Shown here piece by piece: positions 33,923 to 44,300 of a stretch of DNA of 64,000 bases (position 1 is its first letter; each line of letters begins with the position of its first letter). The stretch comes from Cephalotrichum gorgonifer (Eukaryota; Ascomycota; Sordariomycetes; Microascales; Microascaceae). Position numbers and translations under genes: made by a program. The notes under the pieces were generated by a model. It was not told the origin of the DNA. It did no database searches and saw only the letters and a program-made list of their open reading frames with translations. Location of the stretch: the NCBI GenBank assembly GCA_900312665.1, contig ONZQ02000004.1, forward strand, positions 62,001-126,000. Reading direction: 5' to 3'.

Positions 33923-35671
33923 TCACCTCTTGAGCTTCTTCCTGTCCGGCCCTTCATCCTCCTCATCGCTGAGCTCTTTGTACTGTGTCTCGGGCTGCGT
34001 CTCCTGCCATGCCTTGGTAAACATGGGGTCCTTCTCGGCGATGCTTGCGTATTTTAATAGAGCCTCCCGCGGGTCCTCGTGCAGCATGCGCGCCAGAGGG
34101 ATGTTCTCGGTGATGTGCTTCTCATCAGGGGCGTTCTTCATGAATGGGGTTTGCTGCGGGATCTGCGGCCGTCTCGGGTCTTTCGACCTGCCAGTGTTCG
34201 TCATGCCCCCCGCTTTTCTCGACCCGGGTAGAATGGCTCCGGGGGTGATGATGGCGTCGGCGGAGAGACCGGCGGCGTTCTGGTCCATGGTGAACTCCGG
34301 GTTGTCGTCGACGTGGCGCTTCTTCGGGGCTCGAGACATGGCCTCCACGCCCCCGCGAGAGGATAGCTTGGGGCTGAAGAGGACATGAGTCTCTGCATTT
34401 GCCGAGCCTGTGATGATTTGGTTAATCTTAGGGTGCCAGTTGACAGTAATGAGTGGTGAGCCGGGAGTGACTGGCGTCACCAGCTCTGGCCGCAGGTTGG
34501 CTGGGTTCAGGATGTACAGGTCACCCGTGGGCGACCCTGTTATGATACTCGTCGAGTTGGGCGAGTATTTTATGGTAGACATGGGGAAGTGGTCGGATGT
34601 GGAGGGGTGGGAGACGGTGACCAGGGGCTCCTTGAACTTGCGCGTGTCCCAGAGCTTAACCGTATCGTCTCCTCCCCGCGTGACCACCATCCTCCCGTCG
34701 GCCGAGATATCGAGCCCGCCGGTCCATGTGTTGGGCCTGTGCGCTTCCCGGATCTCGCCGGCGGCTCTCGTGAACGGCCCGTCACCGCCGTACATGACGA
34801 GTGTTCCGTCCAGTGCTGCCGCAACAATGATGTTGTTTCCGCCCTGGGCCTGTGAGCCCCATGCTGCTGCCGTCATGCGCGTCCTGCCACCCGAGCCCGC
34901 AGCCTTTGACTTGAAGACGATGATGTCCTTCTGCTTCCGCTTGTTGTTGATGTCCCAGATCCGAAGTGTGCTGTCGGTGCCCGCCGTAAGGCAGACATTC
35001 TTGTCCGAAGGGTGCCACGTGCCCGTTGTTACCTCGGAGATGTGGCCTTTGGTGTTGTGCATGTCCCGAAGGTACATGTCGCCCTTAACAAATTCGGTGA
35101 GGATGTCGCCGTCTCTCGACAGGATCTTCGCCTGCGGGTGGGCGGATACGCAGAGGAATACGCCGCCCGAGAGGGGGTTGAATTCGACGTGGTGGACGGG
35201 GTGCGAGTCGGAGCTTGCGGCGGCGCGCTTGGGTTCGTACGGGTCAACGGTTCGGAAGGCGCGCAGTGTGGTGGGTGTCATGGCGGAGAAGTCGTGGAAC
35301 TTTATATTGCAGTCGATCGAGCCAGTGATGAGGCGGCCGCCCGAGGGGTCGAGGGATGTCGTCGTCACGGTACGCTCGTGGGTCTTTAGGACCATCTCGT
35401 GTGATACGGGGTACTCGTCCTCGTCATCATCGGAGTCGGAGTCGCTCTCACTGTCGCTCTCGGAATCCGAGGTCGTTATCACTCTGGGCTTGGATGTCGG
35501 TGCGTCATGCGGGGCAGGCGCCTTGACAACTCGTCGGCACCGTTCGATCTGAGCGGCGACGTCGTGCCCCTTTGATCTAGCTCCGAAGGCTGTGGGCAGG
35601 TGCGGCAGAAAAGCGTCGTTGTCGGAGAGGCCGAGCCTCTGCGCGCCCACATCAGATTCTCCATCACTCAT
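33923..35671 (-). CDS. wdr70: WDR70-like WD40 protein
   Basis: Single exon, 582 residues. The first ATG of the frame is at 35671; the frame extends upstream only from non-ATG codons. Residues 60-87 form an acidic Ser/Asp/Glu tract. The WD repeat region runs from about 90 to 420, with HEMVLKTHERTVTTTSLDPSG, AKILSRDGDILTEFVKGD, MHNTKGHISEVTTGTWHP, LTAGTDSTLRIWDIN and TRGGDDTVKLWDTRKFKEP. The block AKxLxRDG...VKGDxYxxDMxNTKGH is the signature by which I recognise WDR70 (human WDR70, fission-yeast Wdr70). The C-terminal 150 residues are charged and end in a basic DRKKLKR. In fission yeast and human, WDR70 works with the CUL4-DDB1 ubiquitin ligase and promotes H2B ubiquitination near DNA breaks. 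The SNF2 gene lies upstream on the same strand. Confidence 0.92.
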   Translation of the reverse strand: MSDGESDVGAQRLGLSDNDAFLPHLPTAFGARSKGHDVAAQIERCRRVVKAPAPHDAPTSKPRVITTSDSESDSESDSDSDDDEDEYPVSHEMVLKTHERTVTTTSLDPSGGRLITGSIDCNIKFHDFSAMTPTTLRAFRTVDPYEPKRAAASSDSHPVHHVEFNPLSGGVFLCVSAHPQAKILSRDGDILTEFVKGDMYLRDMHNTKGHISEVTTGTWHPSDKNVCLTAGTDSTLRIWDINNKRKQKDIIVFKSKAAGSGGRTRMTAAAWGSQAQGGNNIIVAAALDGTLVMYGGDGPFTRAAGEIREAHRPNTWTGGLDISADGRMVVTRGGDDTVKLWDTRKFKEPLVTVSHPSTSDHFPMSTIKYSPNSTSIITGSPTGDLYILNPANLRPELVTPVTPGSPLITVNWHPKINQIITGSANAETHVLFSPKLSSRGGVEAMSRAPKKRHVDDNPEFTMDQNAAGLSADAIITPGAILPGSRKAGGMTNTGRSKDPRRPQIPQQTPFMKNAPDEKHITENIPLARMLHEDPREALLKYASIAEKDPMFTKAWQETQPETQYKELSDEEDEGPDRKKLKR

Positions 35672-36155
35672 GGTGACGGCGGCGGGGGCGGCAGCGGGGG
35701 ATGCTGGTGGGAACAACGCAACGATGAGTGGTGGGTTGCGAGGAAGATGGGGGGATTGGTCTCCGGGAGAACTTAAGGGGCGCAAAGTGGGAGAAGGGGA
35801 GAGATGGCTTGGGCTTTGTAGAAAACTGTAGGTTGAGAGGTCTAGTGTCAAGGTTCCCAGACAAAAGGTATTAATCTAATCTCGGGAGGGAAACTTTTGG
35901 CGGGATTCGGTGTTAATTAGGCACTAGCTAGGCATTAGGCATTATGTATTAGGTATCAGGTATTAATAACGGACTGGAACACAGCGGCAACCACACGCAC
36001 AACTACCGCCGCCACATAACACTCCCCCGTGGGCCTTCCAGCGTCCCACGAGCTGGTAGGTATTACAAATAAGTAAGAAGAGCAAGTCCCAACAGAGACA
36101 CAAATGATATTATTATCCAACTATACAACCAAATTAGGTACAATTGAAAAAGGAA
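35672..36155. other. Intergenic, WDR70 upstream / dioxygenase 3' flank
   Basis: About 480 bases, AT-richer near 35930-35970, with repeated short words TAGGCATTAGGCATTATGTATTAGGTATCAGG (a degenerate 8-10 base tandem). No gene seen. Confidence 0.5.
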
Positions 36156-37121
36156 TTAGGCGGCAGCCTGCGCTTCCTGCCGGGCCTTGGACCTCTCGAG
36201 CTCCTCCAGCCTCATCTTCTCCTGGAGCTTGACGCGCTCGGGCACCACCGACTCCCTCGCGGCGGTAATCTTCCATCCGGCCAGGTTCTCCTTCCCCAGC
36301 GCCCTCAGCGTCGTCTTCTCCACGAGGGTGTAGTCCCCGTCGGGCCTGTCGAAGCGGAAGGGCTCGTTGAGGCCGATGGGCGGGTTAGTGATGATCCTGA
36401 CCTGGCGCAGGGCATTGTTGGAGGCCGAGTGGAGCATGAGCGGGTGGAGCAGGAAGACGTCGCCGACGTCGCCGTGGGCCTCGACGAAGTTGTCGCACTG
36501 CTTCACCACGCCGTTGAACCACCCCAAGCCGCTGTTGAAGGGCGTGTTCGGGAAGTTGGGGTGGCCTCGGGGCTGCATGACAGGCGACACGCCAGCCGGG
36601 TTCTCGTAGAGGTGCCGCGCGACACTTGGCATCGCCTCGGGGCAGATGACGGTGCCTCCGCCGCCGGGGGCAATGTCCGTGAATAAGGGGATCACGAGCA
36701 GCCCCTGCTCGGGGCTGTCCAGGTAGTGGATGAAGAAGTCGCCGTCAACATGCCAGCCCCTGAGGTCCCGGGGGTCTACTTCCTTCCCCTCACCCTCGGG
36801 CGTGCCAAGGTTGATGATGAAGGCGTCCCTCCACTTCTTGGTCCACGCCAGGATCTTATCCTCGCCGCCGCACAGCTCGCAGATGGCGGCCCACGCCTTG
36901 GGCGCGAACTCTGCCGCGTCGAACTCGCGGTGGTTAGGCAGGTGGATGCGCTCCTTGGTCCACGTCGACTTGTCATTGGGGTCCATGCCGAGCCGAGTCC
37001 AGGCGTCGGCCGTCGCTGCCTCCGCCTGCTCCCGAGTGAAGCAGTTCTTCAGGCGGAGCCAGCCATGGGCGATGAAGTGCTCCTTCTCGGCCTCGGTAAG
37101 CGGCGCAGGTTGGGCAGCCAT
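36156..37121 (-). CDS. Phytanoyl-CoA dioxygenase (PhyH) family Fe(II)/2-oxoglutarate oxygenase
   Basis: Single exon, 321 residues, starting MAAQPAPLTEAEKEHF. Upstream codons in the frame are not ATG. The fold signature is clear. The N-terminal segment HGWLRLKNCFTREQA opens the family. The facial-triad H-x-D lies in GWHVDGDFFIHYLD (about residues 145-158). The distal His is in LLHPLMLHSASNNALRQVR, followed by the 2OG-binding Arg region (RIITNPPIGLNEPFRF). PGGGGTVICPEAMPSVARHL matches the loop preceding the distal His in PhyH proteins. Such enzymes hydroxylate lipids or small molecules, and in fungi many act in secondary metabolism. No biosynthetic cluster surrounds this one, so a housekeeping or unknown substrate is likely. 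It is divergent to SWC5 with about 900 bp between starts. A basic Gln/Ala C-terminal helix (RLEELERSKARQEAQAAA) follows the domain. Confidence 0.92.
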   Translation of the reverse strand: MAAQPAPLTEAEKEHFIAHGWLRLKNCFTREQAEAATADAWTRLGMDPNDKSTWTKERIHLPNHREFDAAEFAPKAWAAICELCGGEDKILAWTKKWRDAFIINLGTPEGEGKEVDPRDLRGWHVDGDFFIHYLDSPEQGLLVIPLFTDIAPGGGGTVICPEAMPSVARHLYENPAGVSPVMQPRGHPNFPNTPFNSGLGWFNGVVKQCDNFVEAHGDVGDVFLLHPLMLHSASNNALRQVRIITNPPIGLNEPFRFDRPDGDYTLVEKTTLRALGKENLAGWKITAARESVVPERVKLQEKMRLEELERSKARQEAQAAA

Positions 37122-38024
37122 GTTGACTTTTGTTCGCAATGGCGGTGGTATCTCTAGGTAGGGTGTATTATCGGGATTCACGTATGGAACAGCGCCATCC
37201 GGGCCGTGGTTGTACAAGTAAGTATGAAGAGAGGGAGGGAAGTGCAGTGCAGTCGCCGGGTCCTACGGTAATACCGGTGCTCGTGCCTCCTCTTATACAC
37301 GCCCAAAAACCCAACTAACCCAGGTGATGGGTAATACTACCAGAGACTACCAACAAGATACCCTCGTTTCCGCATCTTACGGTGCGGGGTTCAGACCGGA
37401 CGCACCTGCAGCGCGCGGGGATATGCATGGGGGCGAGTGTACTTACTCGTACGGGTAAGATGCGTGGAAAACGATACGCTAGCCAGGGAACACCGCACTC
37501 GTGACGAGACTGGCATCCCATAATATCCGGACAAGCATTGGACCCGGGGGACCATCCGCGCCGAATTCCCGGAGTAGCGGCGCCGCTAACGCCCTTGACC
37601 TCTGCCGAATCCCGGCTTGCGGGCGGGGCAACACTTGCACGAACGAATACTTACACCTACTTTATTACAAATCATGAATTATGACTCGACGCCGAGTTTC
37701 AGGTCGCGGGTCTTGAGCTTGTGTTCTCTGGCGTGCGGATGGTGGTCGTCCGAACAAGGAGGTGGGTGTAGGTAGGGTAGTCCGAATCGCTGGGTAAATA
37801 TATATGTACTACGTAATATGCGAGTTGGAGTACGTACAAGTGGAGTGAGTGTGTTATGTGGGGGAACATGGTAAAGTAGTGTACCGTTGGGAAGTTTCTC
37901 GATGACGAGTAGCAATAATTCTAATTGTTTGTCGCCGCCCGCACACCTGCCCAACCATAATCCTTCCACGAACCTCGACCGCGACCACAACCGCCCGCGT
38001 CTCCCTGAACCAAACGAGAAGAAA
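37122..38024. other. Shared upstream region of dioxygenase (-) and SWC5 (+)
   Basis: About 900 bp between divergent starts. It contains a TACTCGTA copy near 37443, an AT-rich word (AAATATATATGTACTACG) near 37797 and no recognisable gene. An in-frame ATG at 37902 could extend SWC5 by 41 residues. Confidence 0.5.
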
Positions 38025-39189
38025 ATGCCTCCGGATCCCCTGATAGATGAGGACGAGCAGTACGCTTCCTCAGAAGACTCTGACTTTCGCCCCGACGACG
38101 GGAAGGCCGCCGCGCGCGAATCGGCTGACTCCGACTCCGAGTCCGACTCCGACTCTGGCATCGAAGCTCAAGCCGAGGCCGAAACAGAGACAAAATCACC
38201 GGTCCCGACCAAGCGTAGGAGGGAGGATCTCGGAAAAGACGGCGAGGACGATGCGGGCTTCGATAACTCGGGCGACGAGGCGATAATAGAAAAGGCCCAG
38301 AAGAGGCAGAAGAAGAAGCAGAAGAAGCAAGGCAAGGATGACGAGGATCTCGAAGATGGCGGCGAGGGCGGCGTCGTGAAGACGCGCAGTATGCGCGCCG
38401 CGGAGTAAGTTTTGCCCACAATATATCCCCGAGCCCCTCCGTTGTCCCCCCTTGCTCGAGCGTGTCTAACATCTCTGGGACGGAAACAGAAAGATCGAGC
38501 GGAAACAAACGGCGGCGTTCGGCCCCGTCACGATCGACGTCGACTCCCTCTGGGAACAAATGAAGACCGGCAAGGCCTCCACGGCTCCAGGAGCCGACTC
38601 GACGAACGGACCCGACGCCGAGCCCGCGGACAGCGGCACCGGACCCGAAGACACCGACACTCCCAAGCAGACGACAGCCCCTCTACAGCCCCCGGCCGAC
38701 GACCCCGCCGCCGCCGCCGCCGACTCCGACATGATTCTCATCAAGCGAAAGTACAACTTCGCTGGCAAGATCCACACGGAGGAGAAGCTCGTGCCCCGCA
38801 ACTCGGCCGAGGCCAAGCTCTACCTCGAGTCCGTCGCCGCCTCGCCGCCCTCCGACGACGCGGCCGCGCCCTCCCGCCCCGCGCCGCGCAGAGCCTTCCG
38901 CTCGGCCTTCGAGCCCGTCCTCGAGCCGCTCCAGCGCAGGGGCGACCTGAACCTCGGCCTCGCGGCGCGGCTGCAGGCGCGGGACGCCGCCGGCGCCAAG
39001 AAGCTCACCACCGTCGAGAAGAGCAGGATGGACTGGGCGGGCTTCGTCGACAGGGAGGGCATCAAGGACGAGCTGGTGTCGGCGGGGAAGTCCAAGGAGT
39101 CGTACGCCGAGAGGGAGGGATTCCTGGCGAGGAGCGAGGCGAGGAGGGAGGAGGACGCGCGGAGGGCGAGGATTTCCGCCATGGGTTAG
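38025..39189 (+). CDS. SWC5: SWC5-like subunit of the SWR1 chromatin-remodelling complex (BCNT domain)
   Basis: Two exons, 38025-38404 and 38490-39189, give 359 residues. The 85-nt intron (GTAAGT donor, CAG acceptor) splits a Glu codon. The N-terminus is very acidic and Ser-rich (DEDEQYASSEDSDFRPDDG, then a Ser/Asp run), as in yeast Swc5 and CFDP1. A basic patch (KAQKRQKKKQKKQGK) follows. The middle holds ITIDVDSLWEQM-like and IKRKYNFAGKIHTEEKLV segments. The C-terminal BCNT domain (about 275-350) is clear: KKLTTVEKSRMDWAGFVD, then REGIKDELVSAGKSKESY and a final helix FLARSEARREEDARRARI. Swc5 is needed for SWR1 to exchange H2A for H2A.Z. It lies between a dioxygenase and a GST-kappa gene, with no functional link to either. 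An upstream in-frame ATG at 37902 is possible but less likely, because the family begins near the acidic stretch. Confidence 0.93.
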
Positions 39190-39484
39190 TAGGCGTTGAT
39201 ACCTGGCTGCTATGTGGAACTGTACGAATATTACGGATTTGGCGCAGAATCCGGGCCTTGTCCAGGGAGGAGAAAGGACGCGGCGGGACTGTACGTATAT
39301 TATGGACTTGGTGCAGTACCCCGAGGTATTGTCAGGGGAGGGAAAAAGGCGAGGAGATACCCTTGAGATACTTTTGTTTCAATATAACGTTTATGCATCA
39401 AATATACTCCTCCTACACTTCGCCCAAAAACAAGAGGGGCAAGGACAAGAGCGATAGCATGCAAGGTCCGCGAAAGACCAGTAC

Positions 39485-40502
39485 CTACAGCTTGGAGGCC
39501 GACTCCCCGGGAGCCAGGATCTCTAGCTCCTGGATAGGGAGCCCCAGATGCCGGTACACGTACACGAACCTATCGCTCCCGAAGAATACGTCCTCCTTCC
39601 CCTCCCCGTTCTTAACGCACAGCCATGGCGCCCCGTACGCGCCCTTCGCCACCGCCTCGTTCGTCTCGTCCCTCACGCTGGCCCGCATCGCGTCCGTCGC
39701 CGCGCCCGCCATGATGGCCGCCACCTCCGCGTCCGTGAACAGCTTCGCGCCGCCACCCTCGGCCCTCCCCGGGCCGTCGAACCCGGCGGGGCAGCTCCTC
39801 AGGATCTCGGCGAGAGAGTCGGCCTTGGAGATGTCCCGGTGCGGCGGCGTGAAGAAGGAGTGGAAGAGGAAGCGCAGGGCGGTGAGGAGGGTTTCCGTGG
39901 GGTAGTTGGCGCGGATGAAGTGTAGCGCCCGGAGGGCGATCAGGCTGTTGCTCATGGCCAGGAAGTTGGGCGGGAAGCGGATGTCAGGGAGGCCGACGCG
40001 GGCAGCTACCCGGGGGCTGTCCTTGTTGTAGTACTTGCCCCTGGAGGGGAGCATCCAGGGTGGGTTGTTACCTGCCTCATTTCGTGTGTGAGTGCCGGCA
40101 AAGGCTTAAATGGAAGAGGGGAGGAGAGATTCTTCTCGCCATAATCGTAAATGAGGGTTAGGGGGGTCTAGGAGGGATCGTACCCGATGCCTTCATGATA
40201 CCGCCAAGGAAGACAGGGTGGAATCTGGAAGCTCTAGTCAGAACGAGGTACAAGCAGCACAAGTGTGACAGAGGCACTTACTCCAACTCAACTCCATGAG
40301 CGGCGAGCTTCTCGCGGTTGGCGAGCAAGTCCACGAACGCGATGTAACTAAACCACGAGACTGTAGAACGAACGAAGGGAACAGATCACTCCTCGTTAGC
40401 TCGCGGTCACCCTCTCTCCCCGAGTCCAAGCCTAAGCCATCTTGCGTCAAGGAAGAACATAAACTCACCAGGGTCCACATAACAATCGATTTTCCCACCC
40501 AT
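39485..40502 (-). CDS. Kappa-class glutathione S-transferase / DsbA-like thioredoxin-fold protein
   Basis: Four exons, 40469-40502, 40282-40360, 40184-40224 and 39485-40071, encode 246 residues. The first three exons are short (34, 79 and 41 nt). All introns start GT and end AG and are 108, 57 and 112 nt. The assembled N-terminus reads MGGKIDCYVDPVSWFSYIAF, followed by FVDLLANREKLAAHGVELEFHPVFLGGIMKASGNNPPW in order, which is the GSTK pattern (thioredoxin strand, SPWSYLAF-like helix, FxPxFLGGI). The C-terminal half has a helical insert (LFHSFFTPPHRDISKADSLAEIL) and the closing thioredoxin piece with GAPWLCVKNGEGKEDVFFGSDR. Family members conjugate glutathione in mitochondria or peroxisomes, or act as disulfide isomerases. 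Here the usual S-P-[WY]-S is replaced by P-V-S-W-F-S, so the active-site serine is uncertain. No targeting peptide is obvious. The next gene, YTA7, is on the same strand. Confidence 0.85.
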
Positions 40503-41379
40503 CGTCGCGTCACGGTATCAGGCAAGGGCCACCAGGCGTTCCAGCTTGCGAATAATATACAGTATTTCAATGTCGAGTATATAATATGGCAATTATTATT
40601 ATTCGGTACCCAGTACTCGGGAAGGGGATAGATGATAGTGACCGTGGTAGTGACAACGGAGCGAGCGGTGACATTCAATGGCTAATGGCGCCGGGAGCAG
40701 AGGGAGCTTGATGCTCAAACTAAGTGTAAAGCCGGCTACCCCACAAGACGTGTCACTCGTATATAACCACGTGAAGTGCCTCGGCTATTTCCCCAGCCCC
40801 GGCTCCTATTCCCGGCCCCGCTCCCTTCGGAGCCGGAACACTCCACACCTCCGCTCCATGCAAAGCAAGCACCCAGGCACGGCAGGACAGGAGGGTGGGT
40901 GGGATCAGTAATCAGACCTTATGCAGGAAGGGAAGTGAGGCAAGCAAGCAAGCAAACACATGAGATCATATACCAGCCATTCATGCTGGGTTCACCCCCC
41001 CCCCATTCGGGTCTTGGTCTTGGTCTTGGCATGCTTGTTGTATTTTACAGCGTACATAACAGAGAACTTGAACTACCACGCGGAAGGAAAACAAAACCAA
41101 ACTCGCAGAATAAAAGAAAGAAAAACAAGGCCTCAGGCAAGCCAAAACGACTGTTCAATCGCCCGCTCAAATGTACTGTACAGACTCGAGTACTCCAATT
41201 CCATCGTTTTTGCCACATAGCCAGCCGACAAGCCAGGTCAACAACCAAACCTATCCACATCTTCCAGGCTTGCTAGGAACCACGGGGCAAGAGAAACGGA
41301 TAAACAAAAAGAAAGAAAGAAAAAAAGCAAAGAAATGATAGGCGTGGCCCTACGTCAGGAACGGCATTCCCGCTCCCCT
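40503..41379. other. Intergenic, GST-kappa upstream / YTA7 3' flank
   Basis: Holds the GST-kappa promoter (AT-rich near 40555-40605, AATAATATACAGTATTTC and ATATAATATGGC) and the YTA7 3' UTR (A-rich, AAAGAAAGAAAGAAAAAAAG near 41305). A short (CTTGGT)n tandem lies near 41010. No gene seen. Confidence 0.55.
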
Positions 41380-44300
41380 TCACCTGTCGTCCTCATCCTG
41401 GCTAGCCTGCAGCAGCCCCTGCGTGTTTTCAATGTCCGTGATAGTGTCGTTGAACACATTGGTGAGGTTCTTCAGCACCTTCATCCTGTTCCACTCGCCC
41501 CTCGTCCTCCAGATCTCCTCCATCAGTTCGCGGTTGATTTGCTCGAGCTGCTCAATCGTACACCCCGACGTCCTCTCCGTGATATCGTCGAGGAAGCTGT
41601 TCACTAGACCGTCGTGGGGGACAAGTGTAGGCTGCTGGGAGGACGCTCCCGAGTTCCTAACCGACAGCGAGGATTCGTCGCCTGAGGGCTCGGCGAGGTG
41701 TTTGCTAGAGCTGAGGGCATTTGACTTGCTGCTGGCGGACATTAAACGTGAAGTGAACGCCCCCCGCTGCCCCTCCAGTGATGACGGGCTGCTGTCCGTC
41801 AGCGCCGGGTTCCCCGGCATGAGACCGCTGGCCATCGCATGGGCCTGGGAGTGCAGCCACGGCTCGCCGCTGGACTGTGCCTGGCTGAGCGGGAGAGTAT
41901 CGGGCATTTGTGAGTTCTCGTTCTCGCCCAGTCCGGAGTAGTCGTGGTAACCATTCGTCCCCTGGGTGTTAAAGTTGGACGACTTGCTCGACGGGTCCGA
42001 AGTCTTCGTGGTCGACGCGTCGTTGATTATCCCAGACGGAGACACACCCTGTGGCATCGACGTGACTGCAGACCGTTGTGACACCTGCGTTGTAGCAACT
42101 GCCCCGCTAGCCGACTCGGCGCCGGACCTCCGCGCCGAGACTGGTGGTGGCTGCATCTGCGGCACGTCTGTGAAGGGCTGAGTGTCATCGTCGGTCCCGC
42201 CCATGACCACGTCGCCCCCGCGGGTTCGGGTGGGTGTCCCATTCGGAACACTGTTGTGCGCAGAGTCTAGACCATGTCCGTTGGATCGGGGACTCATAAC
42301 CTGGAACCTTGCTGCGGTCAGGTGTGATCCGGGCACCTGCTCCCCAATAGTAACGGGGCCCTGGCCGGGTGAGTCGCTGTCGTTGGCCGTTATATCCGAC
42401 TGAACAGCGTCTACAAGCGACTGGAGTGCTTTCCGCTTGCGCTCCTTCTCAGCCGCCGCCTTGGCCCGATGGAGCTGCCGCTGGTAGAGGGACTCCCAGT
42501 CGACTGCGCTTGTTGAATGCTCCACGTTGGCAACATCAACCTCGACATTAGAGACCAGCTCGTTCGCCTTGAGCGTCCGCTCCTTGTCCCCTATGTTTCG
42601 CGAGTCCTTCGCTAGCGTCTTGATGTCGAACAGGAAGTCCTTAGGCCGCGTGTAAAAGCCGTTCGACAGCCTCTCCTCGATGGTCGTCGTCTCAAGATTG
42701 TAAAAGATTTTGCCGCTCGAGGTTTCACGGAGAACATCGTTTCCGTACTTGTCCTGCACGATTTCGTACGGACGCGTTTCACCCTCCGCGACATCCGGCC
42801 GCACGTGGTTGGGGTCTGCCTCTGCGTAGAGGTGCGCGAGCTGCGAAAATGGGACGGCCGGCTGCCGGAACTTCTTGTACTTCCTGTTGATCTGATCCAT
42901 AATCGGCTGCAGCTGTACCTTGAGTATGTTGAGAAGCTGCCTATCTTTCTTCTCGACCGCCTTGATCTCGGCCTTGGACTGGACCTTGGGAGGCGGAGGC
43001 GGCGCCACAGGAAGCTCTTCTAGGACCCTCTTCTTCCGGTTTGCGGGGTCCGGGAACTCTGCGGGGCTCATCTTGACAAAATCAATCATGTTCGAGAAGT
43101 ACTCTCGTCGGTTGGACTACGTAACAAGGCACGCAACGTCAGCCAACGAGTCGATGGAACGGGGACTCGCACGGGGAACCACATACCTGTTCGGGCCGAT
43201 CTATGCCCTTCCGATTCTTACGAGAGTACCCAAAGAGATCTTTCAAGAGATCCGGGTGTAAGTCACGAGCTTCGTGTTCCGAGGTTGCCAACAGAAGCAC
43301 CGGGTCCGTGGGCGATATCGCCTTGAGCATCGTCTGAAATGTGATCATGGCCACGGTGTCCCGCAAGGTGGCATGCCAAGTCTCGATGTTGGGTATGTAG
43401 ACCACACTGGGCTTGTGGCGCTTGATCTCGGTGAACTGGCCAACAATTACTTGTTCCATCGGCTGTTGGTAGTGTCAGCGTAACGCGGTTCAAGAAATAA
43501 AGGTGTAAGACCGGAAATGAAAGAGTCAACTTACGCGCCCGTCTCCAAGCAACGAAGGCAAATCGAACGTCTGGACGTGCACTCCTTCCAGATGGTGAAG
43601 CAAGGCGGACGCTATATACGCCTGGCCCATCCCGGCTGTCCCGTGGACTAGGAACCTGGGTCGGAAGACCCGGCACCTGTCAAACTCTTGGTGGAGAGCC
43701 TCGCGTCCAAAGCCATGGTCATTGTCGTCAAACTGCTCATACATGGCCTCCTCCAGGGCGGTTGTCTTCTTCTTACGCGGCATCAGCTCATCAACAGCCT
43801 CCTTTATGGAAGCAAACTGATCTCTCAGTAACGGTTCGATACCGGCAGGCAGTGGCGCAGCTCCCGATGTTGTTGAGCGCTCAGATGACGGGACCATGCT
43901 TTTGATGGACAGCATAAAGTCCGTGGCATGGACAGCAATATTGTCAGGGTTGACCACCAGCTTTTCCTTGGAGGAGTAGATCTGAGGGTAGGCGCGCTGG
44001 ATAGAGTTGAGGGCGGCCTCCGTACATAGGGCACGTATATCCGCGCCACCATAGCCCTTTGTTCTGTTTGCAAGAGAGTTCTTGAAGCCATCGGCGAGGC
44101 CCCAGTCCTTCGTGTGGATATCGATGATGGCTCTCCGAGCATCTTGGTCAGGGAGTGGGAAGTAGAACTCCCTGTCGAAGCGGCCCGGTCTCCTGAGGGC
44201 AGGGTCAATGTTATCAGGGCGATTGGTGGCACCAATCACAATGACCTGGCCACGACCATCCATGCCATCCATCAGTGCGAGTAGCGTGGAGACGATGCTG

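Noticed and set aside
36156..40502. Secondary-metabolite cluster around the dioxygenase and GST-like genes
   Set aside because: No polyketide synthase, NRPS, terpene cyclase, P450 or transporter is present; the neighbours are housekeeping chromatin genes.
43117..43534. Two separate genes (AAA ATPase and bromodomain protein) at 41.4-46.4 kb
   Set aside because: Two 70-72 nt introns with perfect signals and phase 0 join them into one YTA7/ATAD2-length protein.
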